From Trichocoleus sp. FACHB-46 (GTDB lineage: Bacteria > Cyanobacteriota > Cyanobacteriia > FACHB-46), in contig NZ_JACJOD010000011.1 of assembly GCF_014695385.1 (NCBI RefSeq), forward strand, positions 124,001-188,000: a DNA stretch of 64,000 nt, in the 5' to 3' direction. Position numbers and translations under genes: made by a program. Below, piece after piece: positions 19,284 through 28,596 of this stretch. The notes under the pieces were generated by a model. The model was not told where the DNA came from and searched no databases. It worked only from the letters and a program-made list of their open reading frames with translations. The stretch's first letter is position 1, and every line of letters starts with the position of its first letter.

Positions 19284-19313
19284 AAAAAATAGAGGCTGCC
19301 CTTGTGGACAGCC
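19284..19313 (-). terminator. Rho-independent terminator of the small gene at 19356-19562
   Basis: On the minus strand GGCTGTCC, loop ACAA, GGGCAGCC (19313 to 19294) forms an 8-bp stem with one mismatch, followed within a few bases by six T residues (19289-19284). It lies 43 bp after the stop of the small gene and supports that gene being transcribed. Confidence 0.75.
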
Positions 19314-19355
19314 GATTAACAGGAATGAGTCTATAAGACTATTGCTTAACTGCGT

Positions 19356-19562
19356 TTACTCGGCAATTTCTACCGAGCCATCTGCCAAGATCGTGAGGTT
19401 GTCGGGATCAACATAGTGGCACACAGCGTCATTCATGCAAATCAGCGCCCAGCCTGATTGGTCGATTCCAACTAATTTATAGTCTGTATCTTCAACAAAG
19501 AAGCCCTTGTGGTTACGGGTTCCTGATTCAACTTGAACATTATACTTGTCTGTAATAGACAT
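19356..19562 (-). CDS. Small conserved-looking hypothetical protein, 68 residues
   Basis: The product is acidic, beginning MSITDKYNVQ and ending DGSVEIAE, with two cysteines in the middle (LICMNDAVCHYVD). No family is recognised. The pattern is mostly beta-strand-like, as in small SH3-like or regulatory domains, but that is a guess. The ATG at 19562 has GGGGAG seven bases upstream and is preferred to the frame start at 19580. A good intrinsic terminator follows at 19284-19313, so the gene is a single-gene transcription unit. It is convergent with the sensor kinase at 17821. The coding potential is well supported; the function is not. Confidence 0.72.
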   Translation of the reverse strand: MSITDKYNVQVESGTRNHKGFFVEDTDYKLVGIDQSGWALICMNDAVCHYVDPDNLTILADGSVEIAE

Positions 19563-20285
19563 GGTTTTTCTCCCCGGCATTAAGCTTTTTTAAATTCACT
19601 ATCGATGTGTTTGGTTCACATCTTCGCTTGATTCCTAAAAGCTTATCACTAGATAGAGAGAGTGATCATTAAGTTATTTAAGAATTTACTAAAAGATAAA
19701 GCAGTGTTTGTTACACAATTTAGGGATCATCAAGAATCGACGTTAACCTGTCAAGAACGAGCGATTTAACCAAGTGATTTGAGGGTTCTATGCTCTCTAT
19801 CTTTAGGTAGAGGAGGAAGCCAAATCTCCTAGAGCTTAAAGGGTTTCAGTCAATTTAAAGGACTAAATTCAGCCAAAATTGCTACAGAAAGTAACGCAGC
19901 AATTTATTCAAGAGAGATGCCGCTTACAAAACTCAACGTTACGGTTTGAACCAGCTAGGTATTTATTCTCAATTAAAAAGTTTATCTGCTTAATTCTTGT
20001 TGTTTTAGACCATGAAAGCAGACTTTCAAATAGCTTGGGGGACGCATTTAAGCCCAAGTAGCCGTTGCTTTAGTGTCGCATTGCTGAGCGTTGGATTAGT
20101 CCTCAAAGACCTGGCTTTGCAGCCTACACTTCATTAGTTTTTGGAGTTGGTTTATAGGCGATCGCTCTAAGTAACCCACCTCTGAAGGGATGATGCTTAA
20201 TAAAGTGCGAGTACTGAGCAGCCAGGTAGAAAAAGCTTGTTATCTTGCTAGCTATCTCGAACTTGGACTGGGAGGGCAGTGAAGC
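19563..20285. other. Long intergenic region
   Basis: This 723-bp stretch lies between divergent genes and is AT-rich in its first half. It contains the promoter of the small gene at 19562 and the upstream region of the large membrane-protein gene. A frame at 19879-20061 has no ribosome site and no protein-like pattern, so it was not called. A small inverted repeat, ATCACT with AGTGAT, lies near 19645-19665. No RNA gene was recognised, although the size leaves room for one. Confidence 0.4.
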
Positions 20286-23200
20286 ATGGCATCTGGCTCC
20301 GATCGCTTGATTAGGATTGAACTCAGCGTCCAGGCGAACTCTGCCTTGCTGGAAGGATTGGAGGTATGGCAAGACTTAGGTCTACTCTCAGAAGAGCAAG
20401 TTAAGCAGATCGGCGATCGCTATCTCACCTGTGCCTTACCGGAGCCCATTCCAGTTACCGATGCTTCAGTGAGGGATGCTGAACCTGACTCAGACTTTCT
20501 GATTGAACCAGTTGAGCGATCGTCGCGAAGACCCCGGATTAGAACAGGCGCTCGCTCTTCCCCAGTTCGCTCTGACAGTGCTGCTAGTTCCACTAGCGTT
20601 GGTGGCACGACTATCAGACAAAGCAACTTCTTAGCCGAACGCCTGCAATCATTGATGGCTGAGATTAGCGTCATCTGGCTGCTATTCTTGGGCGTGTTTA
20701 TGGTGGTGGTTTCGTCGGGAGTGCTAGCTGCGAGCCAGTGGCGCAACTTTCCTCCTACCGGGCAGTACTGCATTTTATTTGCTTATACTTTGGCCTTTTG
20801 GGTTGCAGGTTTATGGGCTACGAAACAACCCAACTTACAGCTCACAGCTCGGATGTTGCAGACGGCGACGTTGCTGATCATTCCGGTCAACTTCTGGATG
20901 ATGGATGGGTTTAAGTTGTGGCAACAACCTGGAGGTGGAGCGATCGCGGTTATTGCAGCCTTTGGTCTGACGGCCTTGCTGCTGCAACTTTTGGGATTTA
21001 GACGCAACTCGGTCCACCCTGTAGCTACTTCACGTTGGCTCTTGCTAGATGCTGTGGCCTTGAGCTGGCTGCATTGGGGCTGGGGGTGGTCTGGATTTCC
21101 GCTAATTGCCACCTATCTGGGCACGCTCGGCACGGCGTTTGTCTTGTTGCAGCAAGACCAAGCTTCAGCAGCTATCACGGCTCAGACAAGTTCAGAAGCG
21201 CGATCGCCTGACTTAGAAACCGTTTCGTCTTCGATGACGGGACAGACATGGCTAGCTCCTAGCATCATTGCGGTTGCAGCCTCAGCCTTGCTATTAATTG
21301 CCAGAGCTGTTTTGGTCGCCCAAGTTCCAATCCATCGACTAGGTTTGGCGGTGGGAATTTGTGGCTGGCTGTTGTGCTGGCTGGCGAGACAAAATCCGGG
21401 CAGAGTTTTGTGGACTCAGGCAGGCGCAGCTTTGTTGCTACTGGGATGGTTAGTCACAGTATCGGTACAACCGCCGTGGCAGGCGATCGCCATTAGTGGC
21501 TTGGCCTTATGGCTGCTTAGCGATCGCTTACGGCGCTTGCCTCAAGCTGCCTTGCTCACCGCTGCTTTTCTAGTAGGGCTACAAGGTTACTGGTTGCTGT
21601 GGTGGTTAATCCCGGTAGAGGGGAGGCAAGCTTTTCTAAGTTGGAACGAGCAAATCGCAGGCAGTTCATTTACAGCAGCGAGTTTAGTTGGAATCGGATT
21701 CTTTCCCTATTTAGCGTTGACGTTAGTAGCTGCCCAGTATTGGCGACAACGGCAACAACCGCAACTAGCTGACTGGAGCGAAGCCTTAGCTTTAGGCTTG
21801 GGCATTGCTTTGACTTTGTTTAGTCTGACCAATCCCCTGCTGCGATCGCTCAATCTAGCTTTCTCGACCTTGACGTTAGCGGTGGTGGTGCGTCAGCGAC
21901 CTCAGGCTTCTTCTGGGCTAATTTACTTGACCCATGTCACGGGTTTAACGGCGATCGCCTCTGTAATTGACCTGGGATTTCCAAACCTATCCACTCAACT
22001 TTGGGCAGGCGTGTTACTGGCGGGAGCGCTATTGGAGTGGAGTTTTACATTGGTTCCTCGTTGGCCTGTCTGGAAACGCAGTGCTTGGTATTTCGGCTTA
22101 CTCTTAGCCGCGATCAGCTACACACTGTTTGGCAGCCTTTGGTTGAGTGAATCGAGTGCAGTAGGGCGTTTTTGGTTGCTGGCTCCCGCTGCCATGACTG
22201 GTTTGGCAACTCGCAGACAGTGGGCTCATATCCGCCAAGCAAGCTGGTTGAGCACATTCGCACTTGTGGTCGTGCAACCTTTGACACTCGGCTTTGCGAC
22301 TCCTCGCTTAATCGGCTTAGGTGTGGCGACTAGTTTGATGCTGGTAAACACTTACCGCTTGCAGCATTTGGGCGCAGCCATTCTCACCGTGGGTTTCAGC
22401 TTGGGTTTGGCGATCGCGGTGATTTGGCAAGGTTTCTCGACTCAGCTTACACTGCCGAGCGCGCTGAACTTGGTGGCGATCGCGACGCTGATCCTGTGGT
22501 TGGTCCACGATATTGGCCGTAGACAAACTCAGACTTTAGCCAAGATCTATGCTCAAGCCAGTAACGGTTGGGCGATCGCGCTCAGTATTACCAATCTTTT
22601 AATTCTGACTGGTTATGATTTAGCTCTTTACGGTAGGTTCGGCGATCGCTCTGTGGGTTACACCGTTGCGATCGCTTTGACGACGCTGGCGATTGGCTAC
22701 CGCATTTGGCAGCAAGCGAGCAATGTAGGATTTTATGGCTTGGCTTGGGGCATCGAGTTACTGGTGGTTCGCCTGCTATGGTCGCCGGATGTCTCTTTAG
22801 TTCCTACCCTGCTGGAACGGTTGGCGATCGCAAATCTGGCTTTGGGATTGATCGCGCAACTAGCCAGTGATTGGTGGGTGAGGCGAACTCAGCAGCCTTA
22901 TCTCATCAGTTGGCATGTGATTCCGGTGGTTTATGCGGCTTTGGCTCTGATGGGCGCTCACACTACCTTCACGGCTACCACAGGCTTGTATAGCTTCGGT
23001 GCCGCTCTCATTGGCATTGGCGTAGGCCGACAACAACCTCGACTCGCATTAACCTACCTCTCGCTTGTGGGTGTCTCGATCGCGGCCTACGAGTTGCTGA
23101 TCTACCAGCTCATGCAAGCGACAGGCGGCAATGCGGGCGATGGCATCTTATTGCTGGGGGCTTTGGCAGCTGTAATTGCGATTGGCGAGCGCCTGCTGTC

Positions 23201-24203
23201 CCGGTGGTTGGTGCCCTACCTCCGCCTTGACGCGCCCCGAATTCACGCGATCGCTCACTTACACTGGATTATCAGTAGCGGTCTCATGCTGCTAGCGTTG
23301 TTCAATTCGCTCAGCTCCACCGGAGAACTGCTGTGGGTAGGGATTACGGCTGTGCTCGCCGTCTATGCTCTCCGGGAAGGTCGAAACAGTGAGTCTTGGA
23401 CTTACACCGGAATTGTCGCCAGTTTGCTAGCGATTGGCTATCTGCTTAGTCTGTGGCTATCGGATGCCACTCTAATCGCTTGGGGAGCTGCGATCGCCAG
23501 TGCTATAGCTTATGGAATGTACGTTCTACCTTGGCAACGCGGAGGTTGGGCGTTGGAGCCTTGGCAGCAATCAGCCATTCTGCTGCCTGGGGTGATCGCG
23601 GTTGCCAATGCGGGTGGGGTGAATTTGCAAAGTTTGCTGATTGTGGCAGCTTTTTATGCGTGGGTGGCCAAAACTCGCAATCAAGCACGGCTCAGTTATC
23701 TCAGTATTCTGCTGGCAGACTGGGCGATTCTGCGCTTTTTCAGCGATCGCGCCCTAGAGGAACCATTGTGGTATGCCGCCGTTTTGGGTGGGTCGCTGCT
23801 CTATGTAGCACAAGTTGACCCAGCTTTGCGATCGCCCACGGAACGCGAGAAACGCCATTGGTTGCGGAGTTTAGCCGTAGGTCTGATTTGTTTAACCGCA
23901 ATCTATCAATCGGAAACTAGCTTAGCGATCGCCTTAGGAACGCTGGGCTTTAGTATTGGGCTGATTTTGGCGGGACTAACCTTGCAAGTCCGCGCTTTTC
24001 TCTACGTCGGTACAGCCAGCTTCATGATTCAAGTTTTGCGGCAAGTTTGGCTCCTAATTGACAACTACTCTTTGCTGCTGTGGGCGTTGCTGATTGTTTT
24101 GGGTTTAGCTTTAATTTGGATTGCGGCCACCTTTGAGGCGCGGCGCAGCCAAGTTTCGGCTTTGTTGCAACATTGGGTGACAGCACTCAACGAATGGCAG
24201 TAA
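20286..24203 (+). CDS. Very large polytopic membrane protein with DUF2157-like N terminus
   Basis: This 1305-residue protein has a soluble N-terminal part (1-120). Residues 20-45 (LLEGLEVWQDLGLLSEEQV) resemble the start of DUF2157 proteins. A Ser/Arg-rich linker follows (about 75-110). From about residue 125 to the end, hydrophobic segments recur every 20-30 residues, giving perhaps more than 30 membrane helices rich in Leu, Ala and Trp. There is no ABC, transporter or enzyme motif that I recognise. The composition suggests a multi-helix membrane protein found in cyanobacteria with no known function. It precedes an ABC-2-type ATPase gene by 65 bp on the same strand, so a link to that ATPase as a membrane partner is possible but unproven. 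The ATG at 20286 has GGGAGG about seven bases upstream. Confidence 0.85.
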   Translation: MASGSDRLIRIELSVQANSALLEGLEVWQDLGLLSEEQVKQIGDRYLTCALPEPIPVTDASVRDAEPDSDFLIEPVERSSRRPRIRTGARSSPVRSDSAASSTSVGGTTIRQSNFLAERLQSLMAEISVIWLLFLGVFMVVVSSGVLAASQWRNFPPTGQYCILFAYTLAFWVAGLWATKQPNLQLTARMLQTATLLIIPVNFWMMDGFKLWQQPGGGAIAVIAAFGLTALLLQLLGFRRNSVHPVATSRWLLLDAVALSWLHWGWGWSGFPLIATYLGTLGTAFVLLQQDQASAAITAQTSSEARSPDLETVSSSMTGQTWLAPSIIAVAASALLLIARAVLVAQVPIHRLGLAVGICGWLLCWLARQNPGRVLWTQAGAALLLLGWLVTVSVQPPWQAIAISGLALWLLSDRLRRLPQAALLTAAFLVGLQGYWLLWWLIPVEGRQAFLSWNEQIAGSSFTAASLVGIGFFPYLALTLVAAQYWRQRQQPQLADWSEALALGLGIALTLFSLTNPLLRSLNLAFSTLTLAVVVRQRPQASSGLIYLTHVTGLTAIASVIDLGFPNLSTQLWAGVLLAGALLEWSFTLVPRWPVWKRSAWYFGLLLAAISYTLFGSLWLSESSAVGRFWLLAPAAMTGLATRRQWAHIRQASWLSTFALVVVQPLTLGFATPRLIGLGVATSLMLVNTYRLQHLGAAILTVGFSLGLAIAVIWQGFSTQLTLPSALNLVAIATLILWLVHDIGRRQTQTLAKIYAQASNGWAIALSITNLLILTGYDLALYGRFGDRSVGYTVAIALTTLAIGYRIWQQASNVGFYGLAWGIELLVVRLLWSPDVSLVPTLLERLAIANLALGLIAQLASDWWVRRTQQPYLISWHVIPVVYAALALMGAHTTFTATTGLYSFGAALIGIGVGRQQPRLALTYLSLVGVSIAAYELLIYQLMQATGGNAGDGILLLGALAAVIAIGERLLSRWLVPYLRLDAPRIHAIAHLHWIISSGLMLLALFNSLSSTGELLWVGITAVLAVYALREGRNSESWTYTGIVASLLAIGYLLSLWLSDATLIAWGAAIASAIAYGMYVLPWQRGGWALEPWQQSAILLPGVIAVANAGGVNLQSLLIVAAFYAWVAKTRNQARLSYLSILLADWAILRFFSDRALEEPLWYAAVLGGSLLYVAQVDPALRSPTEREKRHWLRSLAVGLICLTAIYQSETSLAIALGTLGFSIGLILAGLTLQVRAFLYVGTASFMIQVLRQVWLLIDNYSLLLWALLIVLGLALIWIAATFEARRSQVSALLQHWVTALNEWQ

Positions 24204-24268
24204 CCCTGTAGCTGTGAGAAGCCAAGACCAAGCTAATCTAGAAGACTAGGATATTCAGTGGAACTGTA

Positions 24269-25249
24269 ATGACTGCTGCAACAGATTCACCAGGCGAACT
24301 AGTCGTATACGATCGCCCGACGGTAGTAGAAACCAATAACCTCCGCAAAGTCTATCGCACTGGGTTCTGGTTCAATCAGCGCGTGGAATCCTTAAAAGGC
24401 TGCTCCCTTACGGTCTATCAGGGAGAAACCTTTGGCTTGTTGGGGCCAAATGGCGCAGGCAAAACCACTCTGCTTAAAACCTTGTTGGGCATTGTTCGTC
24501 CCACTTCTGGTAAGGCTTTTTTATTAGAGCGGCCATTAGGCGATCGCTTGGTGAAGCAAAAAGTCGGTTACCTGCCAGAAAACGCCTACTACTACGACTA
24601 CCTGACGGGCTGGGAGTTCTTGCAGTTTGTCGCGGGCCTCTTCCAAATTCCGCGCTCAGTGCAGCGGCAACGAATTCCGCAATTGCTCGAACTCGTCGGT
24701 TTGTCGCAAAAAACGACCCGCAAGAAACCACTACGGCAATATTCCAAGGGTATGTTGCAGCGCATTGGCATGGCGCAAGCCTTGATCAACGACCCGGACG
24801 TGGTGTTTCTCGATGAACCGATGTCTGGGCTAGACCCGATGGGGCGTTACCAAATTCGAGAGATTATTCTGTCGCTGAAAGAGCAAGGCAAAACGATTTT
24901 TTTCAACAGCCACGTTTTGTCGGATGTAGAGCAAATTTGCGATCGCGTCGCCATCTTGGCTGAGGGCGAGTTAATCTGTGTCGGCTCCTTGAATGAGCTG
25001 CTGGGTACGGCTGACACTTACTACGTCAAGGGTAAAGGTGGCAGCTTGGATGTGCTAAAGAAGCGCATGCTCAATCTAGAGTTTGAAGACGGCTTCTGGG
25101 AAGGGAACCTGCGGGGCGATCCTTACGATTTCTTAGCCAGCCTCAGCCTCATGGGCGCGCAAATCATCACGGTCAGCTTAGCTCGGCCTACTTTAGAAGA
25201 GTTCTTTATGGAGCAGTTGCGCCAGCGCAATATTCAATCCACTCATTAA
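24269..25249 (+). CDS. ABC-2-type transporter ATPase
   Basis: This 326-residue ATPase is of the CcmA/NatA/drug-exporter class. Walker A is GPNGAGKTT, signature YSKGMLQRIG, Walker B VVFLDEPMSGLDP and switch FNSHVLSDVEQI. After the NBD comes the usual C-terminal extension, ending RPTLEEFFMEQL. It sits 65 bp after the giant membrane-protein gene on the same strand. No classical ABC-2 permease is present, so either that membrane protein or a distant gene supplies the membrane part. The substrate is unknown. Members of this group commonly export lipids, polysaccharides or drugs. Confidence 0.9.
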   Translation: MTAATDSPGELVVYDRPTVVETNNLRKVYRTGFWFNQRVESLKGCSLTVYQGETFGLLGPNGAGKTTLLKTLLGIVRPTSGKAFLLERPLGDRLVKQKVGYLPENAYYYDYLTGWEFLQFVAGLFQIPRSVQRQRIPQLLELVGLSQKTTRKKPLRQYSKGMLQRIGMAQALINDPDVVFLDEPMSGLDPMGRYQIREIILSLKEQGKTIFFNSHVLSDVEQICDRVAILAEGELICVGSLNELLGTADTYYVKGKGGSLDVLKKRMLNLEFEDGFWEGNLRGDPYDFLASLSLMGAQIITVSLARPTLEEFFMEQLRQRNIQSTH

Positions 25250-25346
25250 ACCTAGCCGAGTCAGCCTGTAGCAAGATGCCGAGTCGGTTTCTGGCTTCTA
25301 TCTCTTAACAAGAGACCTACTTTATCGAGAAGCTAAATAAGCAACT

Positions 25347-25763
25347 ATGGCTGACCTCTTAGAAACTGCTACCCAGGCTGGATCGTTTACTCAACTACTG
25401 AGTGCGCTTGAAGCGGCTAATTTAAACGACGTACTAAGAAACCCTGGCCCCATAACGGTTTTGGCACCCACGGATGAAGCCTTTGCCAAACTGCCAGAAG
25501 GCACCATCGATGGGTTATTGCAAGAACCGTTGAAGCTAAAGCGGCTCTTGACTTACCACGTGATCTCTGGCGATGTCCGCTCGGATGACTTGGCTCAGAT
25601 CGATGAAGCACCGACGATGGAAGGCTCGATTGTGGCGGTAGGGCAGGAGGGAGGCTTGAGGGTAAATGATGCCAATGTCCTGAAAACCGATATCTTGGCT
25701 GATAACGGCGTCATCCATGTGATTGATACGGTGCTGATGCCGACTTTGGCGATGGCGGAGTAG
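25347..25763 (+). CDS. Fasciclin (FAS1) domain protein
   Basis: The 138 residues form one FAS1 domain. The H1 motif is TVLAPTDEAFAKLP (about 37-50), the middle has the YH pair in LLTYHVISGDV, and H2 is DNGVIHVIDTVLMP near the C terminus. FAS1 domains mediate adhesion in many organisms, and cyanobacterial single-domain forms are common and stress-linked. This one has no signal peptide or lipobox, so it is either cytoplasmic or exported by another route. It lies 97 bp after the ABC ATPase gene, probably as its own unit. A palindromic repeat element follows at 25825-25919. Confidence 0.93.
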   Translation: MADLLETATQAGSFTQLLSALEAANLNDVLRNPGPITVLAPTDEAFAKLPEGTIDGLLQEPLKLKRLLTYHVISGDVRSDDLAQIDEAPTMEGSIVAVGQEGGLRVNDANVLKTDILADNGVIHVIDTVLMPTLAMAE

Positions 25764-25824
25764 CCTTTCCAATAGTGCTGTGGGTGTTTAGGTCACTGGC
25801 TTGCTGGGTGCTAATTGCATTGAG

Positions 25825-25919
25825 ACCTAACCCCCAGACCCTTCCCTGGTAAGGAAGGGTAGCCAAATTCAAAGCCCCTCGCCGCGTCGGCGAGGAGTTT
25901 GGGGAGAGGTCGGTTAGGT
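25825..25919. repeat. Palindromic intergenic repeat element (REP/MITE-like)
   Basis: The 95-bp element is bounded by inverted ends ACCTAACC (25825-25832) and GGTTAGGT (25912-25919). It contains two internal hairpins: CCCTTCC/GGAAGGG (25839-25845 with 25853-25859) and a perfect 8-bp CCTCGCCG/CGGCGAGG (25877-25884 with 25888-25895). Elements of this look, rich in CCCCTCGCC-type hairpins, are scattered in cyanobacterial genomes. It sits between convergent genes and may also work as a terminator. Confidence 0.75.
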
Positions 25920-25937
25920 AAAGCTTGTGAGTGAGTT

Positions 25938-28337
25938 CTAGAGAATTTGAGGTTGAGCGGGTAGTTGAACGGTGAAAGTGGTCCAACCGTTGTTACTCTC
26001 TACTTGCAAAACTCCCTGTAACTGCTCCACTAGCTTCTGCACTAGCGCCAGTCCCAAGCCTGTGCCCCCTTGTTGCCAAGGATCGGCGTGAGGGACTCGG
26101 TAGAACTTCTCAAAAACTCGATCTAGTTGAGCGGCAGGAATGTTGGCTTGATTTCGAACCCTTAAAGCAATGACAGGCTGGGGAGTTGGGGCGATCGCTA
26201 AAGACTCAGATTCACACCAAGTACTCAGAATAATCTGATGACCTGCCGGGGTGTACTTGCAAGCATTGTTAATTAGTTCGGCTAAGACGCGCCCTAAGTT
26301 GGTATGGTCCGAAATCAGCGGTGGTAAATCGGCGGGCACGTCCATGTGCAGGATTTGTTGGCGTTCTTGGATGCGGGAGCGAAACGGTTCAATCACGCTC
26401 GGTAACCAATCGGGTAGCAGAATCGTTTCTTCTAAGGCAATGCCATCAGCTTGCGACTCTAGGCGCTGTAGATCAAGCAGATCATTGATCAGCTCAATTT
26501 CCCGCGTACACTCCATTTGCAAAATTTCCAGATAGCGCTGCCGCCGCTCTATGCTGGGTGCAATTTTGAGCATTTGAATCGCCATCTTCATGTTGGAGAC
26601 AGGGGTTCGCAGTTCGTGGGAAACCGTGCTTAAAAAGTCATCCTTGAGTTGGTTCAGCGCTTCTAAAGCCTGGACTTGGGCTTGAGCAGCTTGATACAGC
26701 CGAGCTTGCCGCATAGCGATCGCACATTGGTTGGCAACCTGCTGCACAATCCGCACCTCTGCCTCATCGAAATATGCTTGGGGAGTTTTGCACAAATGCA
26801 GGCTCCCTAAAACCTCGTGATCATCGCTGATGGGGTAACTGAAAATTGCTTCCGGTTCGCCATTGGTTTGGGAGCGGGAATAGATGGGGCAAAATTGCAC
26901 GCCTTGACCTTGTAGCAACTGCTCATATACATCGGGATACTCGGCGATCGGCACTACCTGACCTGAGTAAGTATGTGGGACTGCTGTAAATTCATAGGCG
27001 ATCGCAGAAGTTTGTTGCGCTAAGTCATGCAGAGCGGTTTCACAGCGCTTCACTTGTAGTCCTAAGCCGAGTTCTTGCACCGCAGTTTGCAAAATCTGCC
27101 CTTCATCCAGGCTGTCCCGTACTTTGTCTGTAATGCGCTTGAGTAACGACTCAAAACTCAAGGCTCGTTGCAGTTGTTGGGTGCGCTCTTGCACCTGTTG
27201 CTCTAGATTGGCATTCAGTTGCTGCACCTGTTGGTACAGTTCTGACTGCTGAATGGCTAGGGCGAGTTGGTCGGCGATCGCACAACCTAAAGCCACTTCC
27301 GAGTCTTGCCAAGTGTGAGGCGAGTTTCTTTGCGATAAAGTCAAGCTGCCCCAGAGATTGCCTTGATACTGCAAAGGAATCAGCAACCAGGCACCTGGAA
27401 ACTCTTCTGCTAGAGAGCTGTTGATCGGATCATTGAGCACCTGAGTATTGTCAATTCGTACCACTTCTAATTGCTTCAGGCGAGCTGCCAAGGGGTTATC
27501 CGCATCCGGAATCTCCATTCCTACACCTGTAGGCACCAAACCAAGCTGTTGCTCGTACTCAGCGACATTCAGCCAAATTTGCCGCTGCGGTACATACTGC
27601 AAAATCGAAACATAATCAATTTGCAGCATCTGACCAATTTCTTGGGCTGCGGTCGCAAAGATACAATCGATGTCGAGAGAGTTACGAACCGCTTGAGTAA
27701 AACGATTTAAGGCTCGCTCCCGTTGCACCTGATACTGCGTTTGTTGGTAGAGCTGTTGAAGCTGCGTTTCTGCTTGTTTGCGCTCGGTAATGTCATTCAA
27801 GAAAGCAAGAGCACATCTTTCCCCGTCTATCTCCAAAACATCTACAGAGACTAAAGCATCTCGCATCTCACCCGACTTCTTGGCATATTTAGCTTCTAAG
27901 CTGCGAACCAAGCCTTGACGGTTTATCAATTCGATTAGCCTTTTTCTATCCTCCGCACTGGGCCAGATAGCCAGTTCTAAAACCGTATGATTAATCAGTT
28001 CTTCACGGCTATAGCCCACCAAGTCTACAAAGCTATTATTTACGTCAATAAAACGTCCCTCAGTGATGGTAGAAATGCTAATTGCGATAGGACTCGCTTG
28101 AAATATTTTCGAAAGCTTTTCCTCTGATTGACAAATTAGGAACTGCGCGTCTTGATTATTAGAACTTATGTCATTATTTGAAGGGGTCGGCAGCGCTTTT
28201 GTGAGGCTCGAAAGCTCATCCAGTGATGTTTTTAGAATGGCTGCTTGATCGGCAGAGAGTTGCTCAGCGAATTGAGCTAAGGAGGAAATTCGTTCCTGAA
28301 TTGTCTCCATCCGTTGCTCAAAACTATGCAGTTCCAC
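25938..28337 (-). CDS. Cytoplasmic sensor histidine kinase, PAS-GAF-GAF-HisKA-HATPase
   Basis: This 799-residue kinase has no transmembrane helix. It has an N-terminal coiled coil (1-70), a PAS domain (about 75-190; FQASPIAISIST, YSREELI), GAF1 (about 205-365), a coiled coil (370-395), GAF2 (about 400-550), HisKA with its His near residue 573 (VSHELRTPVSNMKM) and HATPase_c (ELINNACKYTP; GGTGLGLALVQKL). The DxGxG box is divergent (the region after ALRVRNQ reads ANIPAAQLDR), but the ATP-lid motifs are intact. GAF1 and GAF2 lack a clear bilin-binding Cys-His motif, so a photoreceptor role is not supported. The 3' end faces the FAS1 gene across the palindromic element. Confidence 0.92.
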   Translation of the reverse strand: MELHSFEQRMETIQERISSLAQFAEQLSADQAAILKTSLDELSSLTKALPTPSNNDISSNNQDAQFLICQSEEKLSKIFQASPIAISISTITEGRFIDVNNSFVDLVGYSREELINHTVLELAIWPSAEDRKRLIELINRQGLVRSLEAKYAKKSGEMRDALVSVDVLEIDGERCALAFLNDITERKQAETQLQQLYQQTQYQVQRERALNRFTQAVRNSLDIDCIFATAAQEIGQMLQIDYVSILQYVPQRQIWLNVAEYEQQLGLVPTGVGMEIPDADNPLAARLKQLEVVRIDNTQVLNDPINSSLAEEFPGAWLLIPLQYQGNLWGSLTLSQRNSPHTWQDSEVALGCAIADQLALAIQQSELYQQVQQLNANLEQQVQERTQQLQRALSFESLLKRITDKVRDSLDEGQILQTAVQELGLGLQVKRCETALHDLAQQTSAIAYEFTAVPHTYSGQVVPIAEYPDVYEQLLQGQGVQFCPIYSRSQTNGEPEAIFSYPISDDHEVLGSLHLCKTPQAYFDEAEVRIVQQVANQCAIAMRQARLYQAAQAQVQALEALNQLKDDFLSTVSHELRTPVSNMKMAIQMLKIAPSIERRQRYLEILQMECTREIELINDLLDLQRLESQADGIALEETILLPDWLPSVIEPFRSRIQERQQILHMDVPADLPPLISDHTNLGRVLAELINNACKYTPAGHQIILSTWCESESLAIAPTPQPVIALRVRNQANIPAAQLDRVFEKFYRVPHADPWQQGGTGLGLALVQKLVEQLQGVLQVESNNGWTTFTVQLPAQPQIL

Positions 28338-28596
28338 ACCGAACTCCTAGTACTTTTTAATCTTTAAGCTAACTTGATTCGTGCATCAATTGAGTGCAGA
28401 TCATCTAATGCAACTTTTTTCGTGAATAGCAAAATGAGGCAACCGGAACCCCAGCTGCCCCTCGCTTAACATTAGCTCTCAAACTGGCTTAAATATCATC
28501 CCTATATGGAGATGATGTTCAATCAAGCAACGTTGGTCGAATGTCTTCTTGCCAGCAGTTGAACCAGAATTTCATCTGTTTGATCACGAAGCTACT

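Noticed and set aside
19879-20061. Sixty-residue frame in the long intergenic region
   Set aside because: There is no ribosome site, the start is not ATG and the product looks random.
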